From: Alphaproteobacteria bacterium GWF2_58_20
GTDB taxonomy: Bacteria; Pseudomonadota; Alphaproteobacteria; UBA1247
Assembly: GCA_001768735.1 (NCBI GenBank)
Contig: MEMB01000002.1
Span: 882,624-946,623, forward strand
DNA length: 64,000 nt
Direction of reading: 5' to 3'
This document shows, one piece after another, positions 44,189-52,960 of this stretch; position 1 is the first letter of the stretch, and each line of letters starts with the position of its first letter. The notes beneath the pieces were generated by a model. It was not told the DNA's origin. It saw nothing but the letters and a program-made list of their open reading frames with translations, and ran no database searches. The translations under genes and the position numbers were made by a program.

Positions 44189-46568
44189 ATTCCTTTGGGG
44201 TTTCCAGATAGGGTGTGCAGGGATTTTTCTCTCCCGTTCCCTTTTTCACCAATATTGCCAGCACGCCAACGGGATTGATCAGCCCAAGGGCTGCCCCCGC
44301 CAAAGCGGCCCCCTTGAAAACACTCCCCGCAGTTTCCACATCAACCTTTGGATCCTGCCAAGCGCCTGTAATATGAACAGGTGGCGCCATGCTGACAAAG
44401 CTCGCCCCCTTCGGCTCCGGCAACAAATGGATGTCAACACTTTGCGTCACAAGATCAACCACCCCAGCGCCCCGCACCGTAATTTTTCCGGTATCAAACA
44501 GGAAATCCGACAGGTTGGCCTGCCCCTGATCCACATCCCATAAGGCGACCGTACAGTTCACCCGGGTCATGTCCTTGGCTTCCTTGCTGAATTTCGGCAA
44601 CATGGCGATTACCAGGTCCGATGCCCACAGGTCCAGCTGGCCGTTGGCGATTTCCCCCGCGCCTCCCACAAAGGAGGCCTTACCCTTCAGACTCTTGATG
44701 AATTCAGGCCAATTGCGCCCCATACCAGACACATCAAACGAAACATCTGCCTTGCCGGTGACAAGGTCGCTGACGCCTGTTTCCTTGAACAGGCGACCAT
44801 AATCAATCCCCTTCCCCCTGCCGGACAGGGAAACCCTGGCAGCCCCATCTTCCTGAACCATGTCCCCCGACATCTGGACGGGAGCGGAAAAAACTTCAAA
44901 GCCCAGCTTGTCCACCTGCACCCGGGCAGGATCCATATGCCCCTGCAAGACCGCATTTTGCAAAACAACCCCATGGACCTTTACCGAATCAAATGCCCCC
45001 GACAGGGCCGCAGACAATTCCGGCAGGGATGGCATATCCCGTTCAGGAAACAGGGACGCATCCATCATTTCATTTTCGACAGACTTGGTTGTATTTTCGG
45101 CAAACAGGAAATCCGCGAGGTCAAGATACTTTCCCGAAAGGTGGACTTCCAGCCTGGGGAGCGCCGCGGACAGGTCCAGAGAAACATCCCCCGACATGTC
45201 GCTGCTTCCCAGCTGCGCCGAAATGCCGGAAGCTGTCCAAGTCTGGTCCTGATAATGCATAAGCCCACCAATATCCAGCGTACGGGCACCTTCCGAGATC
45301 ATCGCGCGCACGGGAACATCCCTGCCACCGAGATCCGCAGCCAGGGTTCCGGCAAAAACTTTTCCTTCAAAGTCCACCGTGAACGGTGACAGGGAAAGCT
45401 TGCCATTTTGAATCCGCAAGGCTGCCGCCAGATTTTCAACCGCATGGCCGGATGGAAGCTCAAGCCGCTCGGCAGTGACCGAAAAATCCGCATCAATGGC
45501 TGCGAGTCGGGAAAGAACATCTTCCGCCGGCAAAACTTTCCCGCTTTCCTTTTCCGTCTTTCCGGATGAAGGCTTTTCCGCCAGCAGAACCAGAAGGGTC
45601 TGCATATCCACCTGTTGGGCATCCAGACGTCCGGAAACATGGGGAGGCGTGGCATCCGGCGCAAAAGACAGCTCACCGGTGATGGAATTTCCCAAAAGCT
45701 GGATATCCTGCCATGACATCTCCAGACGCCCATTGTGTGCCGATACCCGACCGGAAACCTTCACATCATCTCCCAGATCCGGAAGCACGGCCAGATGGCG
45801 TAAAACATCCGGAACAGGTCCCTGCATATCCAACATCAGGGAGAAATCCTTCTTCCAGGGTGTCCGGATCTGTGAGACCGGCGGCATGCTGCCGCGCATG
45901 TTCAGGCTGAAGGAGCCCATGCCTGCGGACAGGTCCACCGGCCAGGCATCTTCTCCCGCCTGCCATGTTTTCAGGCTTCCGGCCACCATATCCAGACGGA
46001 AAGGTACCATATCCAGCTGTCCTGACGTCGCCAGGCGAACTTCCCTTCCAAAGCCCCCCACAACCCGGTCCAATGCAAAAATCACATCCTTTTGGCCAGG
46101 TACCCGCAGAAAAACCTTCACGTTCCGAAAAGATATCCCTTCAATTTCCGGAAAGGCCGCATTGTCCTGCGCCCCTCCGTCCTTGGACAGAAAGGTGAAC
46201 TGTCCTTCCGGTGTCATGTCGAGATGAATCTCCCCATCCCGTCCGGAAATGCGCTTGACCTCAAACTGTCCATGGAGCAAGCGCCAAAGGCCAAAACTGG
46301 CATCCAGTTCCTTCAGGGACAGGATTTCCTGATCTGCTCCACCGATAAGGACATCTTCCAGCGAAACGGACGGTATGGGAAAGACATGCCCGCGCAACTG
46401 TCCAATTGTCACGGGTTGTCCCAGCGCCTCAGATGCCATGAGGACAATCTTCGGGCGCAAGGCTTCAAAATCAAGCTGCGAAAGCAGGAGACTCCCGATA
46501 GCCGCCAGGGAAGCCACCCCCAGAAAAATACCGGCCACCAACCATTTGGCAAAATGCAACGTTTTCAT
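44187..46568 (-). CDS. AsmA-family inner-membrane/periplasmic protein
   Basis: 793 aa. One N-terminal anchor (WLVAGIFLGVASLAAIGSLLL) is followed by the AsmA start (ALRPKIVLMASEALGQPVTI) and a long beta-rich periplasmic part. The C-terminal AsmA_2 region (FKETGVSDLVTGKADVSFDV, then ANGQLDLWASDLVIAMLPKF) is clear. AsmA-like proteins are bridge-type lipid carriers between inner and outer membranes. It ends with LLPEPKGASF and a Gly/Ala-rich helix. It overlaps rluC by 4 bases. Confidence 0.87.
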   Translation of the reverse strand: MKTLHFAKWLVAGIFLGVASLAAIGSLLLSQLDFEALRPKIVLMASEALGQPVTIGQLRGHVFPIPSVSLEDVLIGGADQEILSLKELDASFGLWRLLHGQFEVKRISGRDGEIHLDMTPEGQFTFLSKDGGAQDNAAFPEIEGISFRNVKVFLRVPGQKDVIFALDRVVGGFGREVRLATSGQLDMVPFRLDMVAGSLKTWQAGEDAWPVDLSAGMGSFSLNMRGSMPPVSQIRTPWKKDFSLMLDMQGPVPDVLRHLAVLPDLGDDVKVSGRVSAHNGRLEMSWQDIQLLGNSITGELSFAPDATPPHVSGRLDAQQVDMQTLLVLLAEKPSSGKTEKESGKVLPAEDVLSRLAAIDADFSVTAERLELPSGHAVENLAAALRIQNGKLSLSPFTVDFEGKVFAGTLAADLGGRDVPVRAMISEGARTLDIGGLMHYQDQTWTASGISAQLGSSDMSGDVSLDLSAALPRLEVHLSGKYLDLADFLFAENTTKSVENEMMDASLFPERDMPSLPELSAALSGAFDSVKVHGVVLQNAVLQGHMDPARVQVDKLGFEVFSAPVQMSGDMVQEDGAARVSLSGRGKGIDYGRLFKETGVSDLVTGKADVSFDVSGMGRNWPEFIKSLKGKASFVGGAGEIANGQLDLWASDLVIAMLPKFSKEAKDMTRVNCTVALWDVDQGQANLSDFLFDTGKITVRGAGVVDLVTQSVDIHLLPEPKGASFVSMAPPVHITGAWQDPKVDVETAGSVFKGAALAGAALGLINPVGVLAILVKKGTGEKNPCTPYLETPKE

Positions 46569-47551
46569 TCGACATCCATGAACGGATCTTCGCCCCGTCC
46601 GGGCAGATTGAGGCCAAGTTCACGACAGGCCTTGACGAAAGTGGCCGGAACAGGGGCAGAAACATCAAGGATTCCCTTGTGTGGATGCGGCAGGATAATC
46701 CGCCATGCATGCAGGAGCATGGCATGACCATGGTTTCCTGGCAGGTTTTCACATTCCCCGCCGCCATATTTGGCATCGCCAACAATGGGACACCCCAGCG
46801 CCGCCATGTGTGCGCGCAGCTGATGGGTACGCCCTGTCTGCGGCCAGAGGGCCACCAGCGCGGCCGCATCTCCCAGACGGTCAAGAACGCGGTAGAGCGA
46901 AACGGCCCGGTCACCATCCTCCGCAACCTCCATGCGTTCCTGCCCCTTGAGCCCACGCTTGGCAAGCTTCAGGGCCACCTTGCCAGAATTTTCCGGCAGA
47001 CGCCCCTTCACAACCGCAAGATAATATTTCCGGGTTTCCCGCAAGCGGAACGATTCGGTCAGCGCCTGTGCGGCCCTGCGGTTGCGCGCAAGCACCAGAA
47101 CGCCTGTTGTGTCCTTGTCCAGACGATGAACCAGCCGGGGACGTTCCCCATCTTCCGCAAAACCGTCAAGCAACGCATCCAGATGGTGGTCGCCAAGCCC
47201 GCTGCCCCCCTGAACAGCCAGACCGGCCGGCTTGTCCAGCACCAGAACATCCCGATCATCAAAAAGAACTGCGCGTTTCAAAAAAGCCAGCTGTTTTTCA
47301 TCCACAGGGTGCAGACGTTTTGGAATCCCCCCTTCAGCGCCCCCATTCTCCAGCGGAGGAATGCGCACCACCTGGCCGGCCTCGATCTTGCCAGAGGCTT
47401 CGCAACGCTTGCCGTCAACGCGAATCTGCCCGGTGCGCAAAAGCTTCTGGATGCGTCCCTGCGAGAGCTGCGGAAACTTGCGCCGCAGATACCGGTCCAG
47501 CCGCTGCCCGCCTTCGTCCTCACCCACAATTTCCTGCTGAACGCCCGTCAT
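46565..47551 (-). CDS. rluC: RluC-type rRNA pseudouridine synthase
   Basis: 328 aa from ATG 47551 (AAGGAGC, 6 bases). An S4-like domain (RLDRYLRRKFPQLSQGRIQK) is followed by the catalytic domain with RLVHRLDKDTTGVLVLARN and LWPQTGRTHQLRAHMA. The arrangement fits RluC, which modifies 23S rRNA at 955/2504/2580. Its ATG overlaps the rarA stop (ATGA), so rarA-rluC-asmA form one operon. Confidence 0.88.
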   Translation of the reverse strand: MTGVQQEIVGEDEGGQRLDRYLRRKFPQLSQGRIQKLLRTGQIRVDGKRCEASGKIEAGQVVRIPPLENGGAEGGIPKRLHPVDEKQLAFLKRAVLFDDRDVLVLDKPAGLAVQGGSGLGDHHLDALLDGFAEDGERPRLVHRLDKDTTGVLVLARNRRAAQALTESFRLRETRKYYLAVVKGRLPENSGKVALKLAKRGLKGQERMEVAEDGDRAVSLYRVLDRLGDAAALVALWPQTGRTHQLRAHMAALGCPIVGDAKYGGGECENLPGNHGHAMLLHAWRIILPHPHKGILDVSAPVPATFVKACRELGLNLPGRGEDPFMDVE

Positions 47552-48834
47552 GTCCGCTCCTTGCGCAACCGCGCCCAATAATCCAGCCGTTTCCGGATTT
47601 CCCGCTCAAACCCGCGTTCCACCGGTTCATAAAACGTCCGTCGATCCATGCCTTCCGGAAAATAATCCTGGCCTGAAAAACCATCCTTGGCATCATGATC
47701 ATACTGGTAACCCGCCCCATAGCCAATATCCTTCATCAGCTTCGTGGGCGCATTCAGGATATGCGCCGGGGGCATCAGGGAACCGGTTTCCTTGGCTGAC
47801 CGCATCGCCTGCCCAAATGCCTTGTACCCCGCATTCGATTTCGGGGCTGTCGCCATGTACAGGGTGGCCTGCGCCAGGGCCAATTCACCTTCCGGAGATC
47901 CCATACGCTCATACGCATCCCAGGCAGACAGGGCAAAGGACAGGGCCGCAGGATCGGCAAGACCAATATCCTCAACCGCCATGCGGGCAATGCGCCGCGC
48001 AACAAATTTTGGATCCTCGCCCCCTGCCAGCATGCGCGCCAACCAGTAAAGGGCGGCATCGGCATCCGATCCCCGCACCGACTTGTGCAGGGCGCTGATA
48101 AGATTGTAATGCCCCTCCTGGGCCTTGTCGTAGAGCGGAGCCCGCCGTTGCACCGTTGCCGCAAGCTCGCCGGTTGTCAGGCGCTTCTCCAGCGGCAAAT
48201 GAAACAGTTCTTCCACCAGATTGAGAACAAAACGGCCGTCGCCATCGGCCATGGCCTTGAGGGCGGCCCGCGCATCAACGTCCAGCGGCAATTCCCGGTC
48301 TTCAAGCTTTTCTGCGCGGTCCAGCAACTTTTCGAGCGCCGAATCATCCAGACGGTTCAGCACAAACACCTGGCAGCGTGACAAGAGCGCCGAATTGAGT
48401 TCAAAAGACGGGTTTTCGGTGGTCGCCCCCACCAGGATCACCGTTCCATCCTCGACATAAGGCAAAAAGGCATCTTGCTGCGAACGGTTGAACCGATGGA
48501 TTTCATCCACAAAAAGCAGGGTGCCTTCGCCCATTTGTTTTCGGTATCTGGCCTCGTCAAATATCTTGCGCAAATCGGCAACGCCCGAGAACACGGCGGA
48601 AAGCGGCTCAAAATGGAGGGAAGTCCCTTCGGCCATCAGGCGGGCAAGGGTGGTTTTTCCACAGCCCGGCGGCCCCCACAAAATCATGGACGCCACGCGA
48701 TTCTGCGCCAGCATGCGGCCAATCGGCCCCTCTGTCTTCAGCAGATGGTCCTGGCCAACAATTTCCGCAATCCCCGCAGGCCGAAGCCTGTCCGCCAGCG
48801 GTCGCGGGGCCTGGTTTTCAAAAAGCGTTGCCAT
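47548..48834 (-). CDS. rarA: RarA (MgsA), replication-associated AAA+ ATPase
   Basis: 428 aa clamp-loader-like AAA+ protein. Walker A is GPPGCGKTT, Walker B LLFVDEIHRFN, sensor GATTENPSFELN, and the C-terminal MgsA tetramerisation part includes DADAALYWLARMLAGGEDP. RarA acts at stalled forks together with SSB and RecA. Its ribosome site is AAGGAT, 5 bases before the ATG. It is the first gene of the rarA-rluC-asmA run. Confidence 0.95.
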   Translation of the reverse strand: MATLFENQAPRPLADRLRPAGIAEIVGQDHLLKTEGPIGRMLAQNRVASMILWGPPGCGKTTLARLMAEGTSLHFEPLSAVFSGVADLRKIFDEARYRKQMGEGTLLFVDEIHRFNRSQQDAFLPYVEDGTVILVGATTENPSFELNSALLSRCQVFVLNRLDDSALEKLLDRAEKLEDRELPLDVDARAALKAMADGDGRFVLNLVEELFHLPLEKRLTTGELAATVQRRAPLYDKAQEGHYNLISALHKSVRGSDADAALYWLARMLAGGEDPKFVARRIARMAVEDIGLADPAALSFALSAWDAYERMGSPEGELALAQATLYMATAPKSNAGYKAFGQAMRSAKETGSLMPPAHILNAPTKLMKDIGYGAGYQYDHDAKDGFSGQDYFPEGMDRRTFYEPVERGFEREIRKRLDYWARLRKERT

Positions 48835-48883
48835 TGGATCCTTCTACCCTCAGGCGATTCTTGACATTCGCCCCTTCCCCGGC

Positions 48884-48912
48884 ATTCTAGCCAAGCTAGG
48901 CGGCCGCCACAA
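48884..48912 (-). promoter_or_regulatory. Candidate rarA promoter
   Basis: On the minus strand TTGTGG (48907-48912), a 17-base spacer, then TAGAAT (48884-48889). This is 50 bases before the rarA ATG. The spacer contains the palindrome CTAG-N5-CTAG. Confidence 0.45.
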
Positions 48913-48965
48913 TGAAAACCTCCCGCATAATCCTGCTCCGAACCAAAATGATGCCTCTGGCGGCT

Positions 48966-49009
48966 CGCCAGCAAAAAGGGCGGCTCCAAAAGGAACCGCC
49001 CTTTTCATG
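48966..49009. repeat. Direct repeat containing a terminator, copy 1
   Basis: The sequence from CGCCAGCAAAAAGGGCGG to CCGCCC...TCATG recurs at 49397-49435 with few changes. The two copies bracket the small membrane-protein gene. Confidence 0.65.
48973..49005 (-). terminator. Terminator of the small membrane-protein gene
   Basis: On the minus strand GGGCGG-TTCC...GGA-GCCGCCC closes a stem and is followed by TTTTT. It lies 27 bases after the stop at 49032. It could also function on the plus strand. Confidence 0.8.
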
Positions 49010-49031
49010 AAAAGCTGCAAATGCCTGGAGC

Positions 49032-49313
49032 CTATTTCATCTCCGGTGTCAGTGCGCGTGCCTGCCTGGCACGATTAAAGGCCTGCATGTAAGCCCTTCT
49101 GCGCCGGGACATGTCTTTTTCATCCCGGTGCGCTGCAACCACTGCCTTTTCCTTGTTGGCCACCATGGCGGCCAGGCCAGCCGTCAGGAAATGCCAATTC
49201 ACAAGGAAAGAGGAAGCCAGCAAGGAGCCCCACAGGACAAGGCTGACCCTCAAACCAAGATTTTCATCCTCAAAATTCTTGTTTTGGCGCTTCAAAAGCT
49301 CGTTTTTCTGCAT
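49032..49313 (-). CDS. Small membrane protein with basic tail, unknown
   Basis: 93 aa from ATG 49313, which has GGAG 7 bases upstream and a promoter just ahead; the frame reaching 49370 would start inside the -35 box. A polar N-terminus is followed by one or two hydrophobic stretches (VSLVLWGSLLASSFLVNWHF, then LTAGLAAMV) and a strongly charged tail (DMSRRRRAYMQAFNRARQAR). No family is recognised. It stands alone, with its own promoter and terminator, between the ribosomal operon and rarA. Confidence 0.65.
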   Translation of the reverse strand: MQKNELLKRQNKNFEDENLGLRVSLVLWGSLLASSFLVNWHFLTAGLAAMVANKEKAVVAAHRDEKDMSRRRRAYMQAFNRARQARALTPEMK

Positions 49314-49340
49314 GGGATTCTCCATAAAAACATGTAGCAA

Positions 49341-49370
49341 AGGATATGCGCCCGGCTCGAACATTGTCAA
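49341..49370 (-). promoter_or_regulatory. Sigma-70-like promoter of the small membrane-protein gene
   Basis: On the minus strand a perfect TTGACA (49365-49370), an 18-base spacer, then TATCCT (49341-49346). The predicted start near 49334 gives a leader of about 20 bases to ATG 49313. Confidence 0.55.
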
Positions 49371-49396
49371 ACCAATAGATCCCTTCTGAAACCACG

Positions 49397-49435
49397 CGCC
49401 AGCAAAAAGGGCGGTTCCGAAGAACCGCCCTCATG
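49397..49435. repeat. Direct repeat containing a terminator, copy 2
   Basis: It shares CGCCAGCAAAAAGGGCGG, TCC, GAACCGCCC and TCATG with the stretch at 48966-49009. This copy is the terminator of the ribosomal operon. Confidence 0.65.
49404..49430 (-). terminator. Terminator of the S10-spc-alpha run, UUCG loop
   Basis: On the minus strand GGGCGGTTC-TTCG-GAACCGCCC is followed by TTTTT. It is a perfect 9-bp stem with a stable UUCG tetraloop, 33 bases after the rplQ stop. Confidence 0.92.
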
Positions 49436-49463
49436 CATGCATCCCTTGCAGGATGGATTATGC

Positions 49464-50021
49464 TTAGCCCTTCTTGGCTGGCGCTTTTTTGGCAGCCGGC
49501 TTCTTGACAGGCGCCTTCTTGACGCTCGACTTTTCAGCCTTCTCGGCTTTCACAGACTTTTCTTTGGCTGGCTTGATAGCAACCTTGGGAGCCTTGGGGG
49601 CCTTGGCAACCTTTTTCGGGGCGGTTTCCTTGACCATGACAGCATCCTTGCCCTTGGCGGACTCGTCACGGTCCACGAGTTCAATGATGGCCATCGGGGC
49701 CGCATCGCCATAGCGGAAGCCTGCCTTCAGAACGCGGATGTAACCACCCTGACGCGCGGCATAACGGGCTCCAAGAACGTTGAACAGCTTGTAAACGGCT
49801 TCACCATCACGCAGAAAAGCAAACGCCAGGCGCTGGTTGGAAAGGCCGCCCTTTTTGCCCAGGGTGATCATCTTTTCGACAATCGGACGCAGGTCCTTCG
49901 CTTTCGGCAGGGTGGTCTTGATTTGCTCATGATTGATCAGGGCATTCGCCAGGCAGGCGAAAAGGGCGCGACGCTCGCTGCTGGTGCGGCAGAACTTGCG
50001 ACCACGAATACTATGACGCAT
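49464..50021 (-). CDS. rplQ: Ribosomal protein L17 with a long basic tail
   Basis: 185 aa from ATG 50021 (GAGAGGAA upstream). Residues 1-120 are standard L17 ([20 protein letters not shown], then [20 protein letters not shown]). After about residue 125 comes a tail of some 60 residues rich in Lys, Ala, Pro and Val ([20 protein letters not shown]), resembling histone-H1-like tails. Bacterial L17 is usually 115-145 aa. It is the last gene of the alpha operon, 172 bases after rpoA. Confidence 0.94.
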   Translation of the reverse strand: MRHSIRGRKFCRTSSERRALFACLANALINHEQIKTTLPKAKDLRPIVEKMITLGKKGGLSNQRLAFAFLRDGEAVYKLFNVLGARYAARQGGYIRVLKAGFRYGDAAPMAIIELVDRDESAKGKDAVMVKETAPKKVAKAPKAPKVAIKPAKEKSVKAEKAEKSSVKKAPVKKPAAKKAPAKKG

Positions 50022-50151
50022 TTTAATTCCTCTCCGGCGAAGTCTTCCGCCGCTTATCCAGGCCCCGCAACGCGGAACCGCTTGCAATGCCACCCCCGCC
50101 TGTCATCCAGACATTGAAGTGGATGGGGCACCCTGCCCCAAAACACCGAAT

Positions 50152-50179
50152 GCGTCTCACGCCTTTCGGCAGGAGACGC
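50152..50179. other. Hairpin between rpoA and rplQ
   Basis: GCGTCTC (50152-50158) and GAGACGC (50173-50179) form a perfect 7-bp stem just after the rpoA stop, without a T run. A second short dyad (GGGGCA-CCC-TGCCCC) lies at about 50125-50139. They may slow, stabilise or process the mRNA before rplQ. Confidence 0.45.
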
Positions 50180-50193
50180 AAACGGAAAAATCT

Positions 50194-51207
50194 TTAAAAC
50201 GGTTCCTCAAGCTTGCGGGCCAGTTCTTCAATGTTCTCTGGCGGCCATCCGGGAACCGGCATGCCGAGGTGCAAGCCCAACTGGGACAGCACTTCCTTGA
50301 TTTCATTGAGCGACTTGCGCCCAAAATTCGGGGTCTTGAGCAACTCTGCTTCGCTCTTGAGGACGAGGTCGCCAATATAGACGATATTCTCGTTCTTGAG
50401 ACAATTGGCAGAACGTACCGAGAGTTCCAGCTCGTCCACCTTGCGCAGCAAATGGCGGTTGAAGGGCAGGTCGTCCTTGGTTTCCGCGCTTTCCTGGGCC
50501 ACAGGCTCCTGGAAATTGATGAAAACCTGCATCTGCTCCTGCATGATGCGCGCCGCAAGGGCCACAGCATCATCCGGCGCAACAGAACCATCGGTTTCAA
50601 TGCTCAGGATCAGCTTGTCATAATCGGTTTCCTGGCCAACGCGGGTGTTTTCAATCTTGTAGGACACGCGGCGCACGGGGCTGAAGATGCTGTCCACCGG
50701 AATGAGGCCGATGGGGGCATCTTCCGGACGGTTTTCCGCGGCGGGGCGATAGCCCTTGCCGGTCTGGACCGTCAGTTCCATGTTCAGTGTGGCGCCCTTG
50801 TCGAGATTGCACAGGACAAGATCCGGATTCATGATCTCGATATCACCCGTGGTTTCGATCTGGCCGGCCTTCACTTCGCCGGGACCATGAGCTGTCAGCT
50901 TCAGGTGGCGCGCACCTTCGGCATGCATGCGCAGGGCAACATTCTTCACGTTCAGGACGAGATCCGTTACATCTTCGCGCACGCCAGGAATCGACGAGAA
51001 TTCATGCAGGACACCATCAATGCGGATTGCCGTGACGGCAGCCCCCTGCAGGGACGACATGAGAATGCGCCGCAACGCATTGCCAATGGTCATGCCAAAT
51101 CCACGCTCCAGCGGCTCGGCAGTCACAACCGCCGAACATACGCCATCCTGATTCGCTTCAATCTCCAGCTTTTCGGGCCTGATCAATTCCTGCCAGTTCT
51201 TTTGCAT
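50194..51207 (-). CDS. rpoA: RNA polymerase alpha subunit
   Basis: 337 aa from ATG 51207. The N-terminal dimerisation domain runs to about residue 230 ([20 protein letters not shown], with the assembly motif GRGYRPA-like [11 protein letters not shown]). A linker and the C-terminal domain follow ([19 protein letters not shown], then [14 protein letters not shown]), which contacts UP elements and activators. The order rpsM-rpsK-rpoA-rplQ is the alpha operon without rpsD. Confidence 0.97.
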   Translation of the reverse strand: MQKNWQELIRPEKLEIEANQDGVCSAVVTAEPLERGFGMTIGNALRRILMSSLQGAAVTAIRIDGVLHEFSSIPGVREDVTDLVLNVKNVALRMHAEGARHLKLTAHGPGEVKAGQIETTGDIEIMNPDLVLCNLDKGATLNMELTVQTGKGYRPAAENRPEDAPIGLIPVDSIFSPVRRVSYKIENTRVGQETDYDKLILSIETDGSVAPDDAVALAARIMQEQMQVFINFQEPVAQESAETKDDLPFNRHLLRKVDELELSVRSANCLKNENIVYIGDLVLKSEAELLKTPNFGRKSLNEIKEVLSQLGLHLGMPVPGWPPENIEELARKLEEPF

Positions 51208-51303
51208 CGCGGTAATGCCCTCATTTTTACGGGGAAACCGGCGTTTCCGCACCTTGGCGTCGCCGGCCAGCCCTCAGAAAACCGTCTTTCCAACCAAAAC
51301 GTC

Positions 51304-51329
51304 CGCACCTGGCACAAACACCAGGTGCG
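51304..51329. other. Hairpin between rpsK and rpoA
   Basis: CGCACCTGG-CACAAACA-CCAGGTGCG is a perfect 9-bp stem 14 bases after the rpsK stop, with no T run on either side. It lies in a 135-base gap where these genes are normally close, so it may be a processing or stability element. Confidence 0.5.
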
Positions 51330-51342
51330 AATCCACCCAATA

Positions 51343-51744
51343 TCAGACGCGGCGGCGCTTCGGAGGACGCACACCATTGTGCGGAATCGGTGTCACATCC
51401 TTGATCGACGTCACGCAAAGGCCTGCAGCCTGCAAGGCACGCAGCGCCGACTCGCGGCCGGATCCAGGTCCATTCACTTCAATGCTTACCGTCTTCATGC
51501 CATGTTCCATCGCCTTGCGGCCGACAGCTTCTCCCGCCATCTGCGCTGCATACGGCGTGGACTTGCGTGAGCCCTTGAAGCCCATCATGCCCGACGACGT
51601 CCAGGCAATCACGTTGCCCTGTGCATCGGCGATGGTGATGATGGTGTTGTTGAAGGTTGCGCTCACATGCGCTACCCCGGAAGTGATGTTCTTGCGTTCC
51701 TTGCGCCGCGGACGGGCGGTCGCCGACTTGCTGGTTGTAGCCAT
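51343..51744 (-). CDS. rpsK: Ribosomal protein S11
   Basis: 133 aa, full length. The core reads [20 protein letters not shown] and the C-terminus [17 protein letters not shown] is the family end. S11 lies on the 30S platform by the mRNA exit. The gene is 45 bases after rpsM and 135 bases before rpoA. Confidence 0.97.
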   Translation of the reverse strand: MATTSKSATARPRRKERKNITSGVAHVSATFNNTIITIADAQGNVIAWTSSGMMGFKGSRKSTPYAAQMAGEAVGRKAMEHGMKTVSIEVNGPGSGRESALRALQAAGLCVTSIKDVTPIPHNGVRPPKRRRV

Positions 51745-51789
51745 TTTTTTCCCAAATCCGTTGGTTGATTTAAAGGGAAAGCCCGAAGA

Positions 51790-52167
51790 TTACTTCGCGA
51801 CCTTCTTCTTGCCTGCGATGGCGACGGCACGGCCCTTGCGGGTGCGCGCATTCGTATGGGTGCGCTGGCCACGAACCGGCAGCCCCTTGCGATGACGCAG
51901 ACCACGATAGCAGCCCAGATCCATCAGCCGTTTCACATTCATCGATACCTCACGGCGCAGGTCACCCTCCACCTTGTATTCGGCATCAATGGTTTCACGG
52001 ATCTTTGCGATTTCATCTTCGGTCAGCTCATTCACGCGGCGGGCTTCCTCAATGCCGATCTTCTGGCAAATATCCCGCGCGTTCTTGGGGCCAATCCCGT
52101 AAATGTACCGCAACGCAATCTCCACACGCTTTTGCGTTGGAATGTTAACGCCAGCAATACGCGCCAC
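51790..52167 (-). CDS. rpsM: Ribosomal protein S13
   Basis: 125 aa. The start [20 protein letters not shown] and the tail [20 protein letters not shown] with NARTRKG are standard. S13 sits in the 30S head and contacts the P-site tRNA. It is the first gene after a 145-base gap that carries a good promoter, so the alpha operon can be transcribed on its own. Confidence 0.97.
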   Translation of the reverse strand: MARIAGVNIPTQKRVEIALRYIYGIGPKNARDICQKIGIEEARRVNELTEDEIAKIRETIDAEYKVEGDLRREVSMNVKRLMDLGCYRGLRHRKGLPVRGQRTHTNARTRKGRAVAIAGKKKVAK

Positions 52168-52266
52168 GCCTCAAACTCCCATATGTTCGCTTGGCCGTCC
52201 CGGACACCGTTGCCCGAAAAATCTGGCAGCGCATTTCTGCACCACCCGGCCCTTGAAAGAGCGTCT

Positions 52267-52295
52267 TCTATAATCAGTGTCGGGGCATGCGTCAA
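52267..52295 (-). promoter_or_regulatory. Internal promoter for rpsM-rpsK-rpoA-rplQ
   Basis: On the minus strand TTGACG (52290-52295), a 17-base spacer and TATAGA (52267-52272), just after the adk stop. The predicted start near 52260 leaves a leader of about 90 bases before rpsM, in which translational feedback could act. Confidence 0.6.
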
Positions 52296-52312
52296 CCCCC
52301 AACTCATCCAAC

Positions 52313-52960
52313 CTACGCTCCAAGGATGGATGCGATGTCCTTTTCCACCGTTTCGATGGCATTCATCCCGTTCACGCGATGCAGCAAACCGCGGCTTTCG
52401 TAATACGGAATGATGGGTGCCGTCTCCTTGTGGAAGATATCAACCCGACGATGCACCGTTTCCGGTGTATCGTCCTTGCGGTGGACAAATTCATGTCCGC
52501 CACAATGATCACAAACCCCGTCCACCTTGGGACGGTTGAATTTCTCATGATAACCCGCCCCGCACGCCTTGCAGGAAAACCGTCCGACGATTCGTTCCAC
52601 AAGAATATCTTCGTCCACCATCAGGGCAATCACGGAATCAATCTTCCGCCCCTTTTGGGTCATCAGGGCGTCGAGGCCCTCGGCCTGCGCCTGGGTCCGC
52701 GGGAAACCATCCAGCAAAAAACCTTTTTCACAATCCGGCTGGGAAATGCGGTCGGAAATCATGTCCAGCATGATATCGTCCGGCATGAAGGCTCCAACCT
52801 CCACGATCGCTTTGGCCTTGAGACCAAGTTCATCCCCGGAGGCAATGCGTGCCCGCAGCATGTCGCCCGTGCTCAGGTGGGCAATCCGCAGACGTTCAAG
52901 CAGTCGCTCTGCCTGTGTCCCCTTGCCGGATCCCGGCATGCCAAGGAAAACGATGTTCAT
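52313..52960 (-). CDS. adk: Adenylate kinase, zinc-LID form
   Basis: 215 aa long-form kinase. The P-loop is GMPGSGKGT at 7-15. The LID carries four cysteines (C130, C133, C150, C153), a zinc-binding pattern commoner in Gram-positives and some Alphaproteobacteria. DGFPRT lies at about 84-89. It interconverts ATP, AMP and ADP. It overlaps secY by 4 bases, the usual secY-adk coupling. Confidence 0.96.
   Translation of the reverse strand: MNIVFLGMPGSGKGTQAERLLERLRIAHLSTGDMLRARIASGDELGLKAKAIVEVGAFMPDDIMLDMISDRISQPDCEKGFLLDGFPRTQAQAEGLDALMTQKGRKIDSVIALMVDEDILVERIVGRFSCKACGAGYHEKFNRPKVDGVCDHCGGHEFVHRKDDTPETVHRRVDIFHKETAPIIPYYESRGLLHRVNGMNAIETVEKDIASILGA

Noticed and set aside
48861..49009. A possible plus-strand small RNA or 33-codon gene after TTGACA at 48861
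   Set aside because: The -10 box is poor and the short frame runs through the terminator stem. The minus-strand rarA promoter explains the same bases better.
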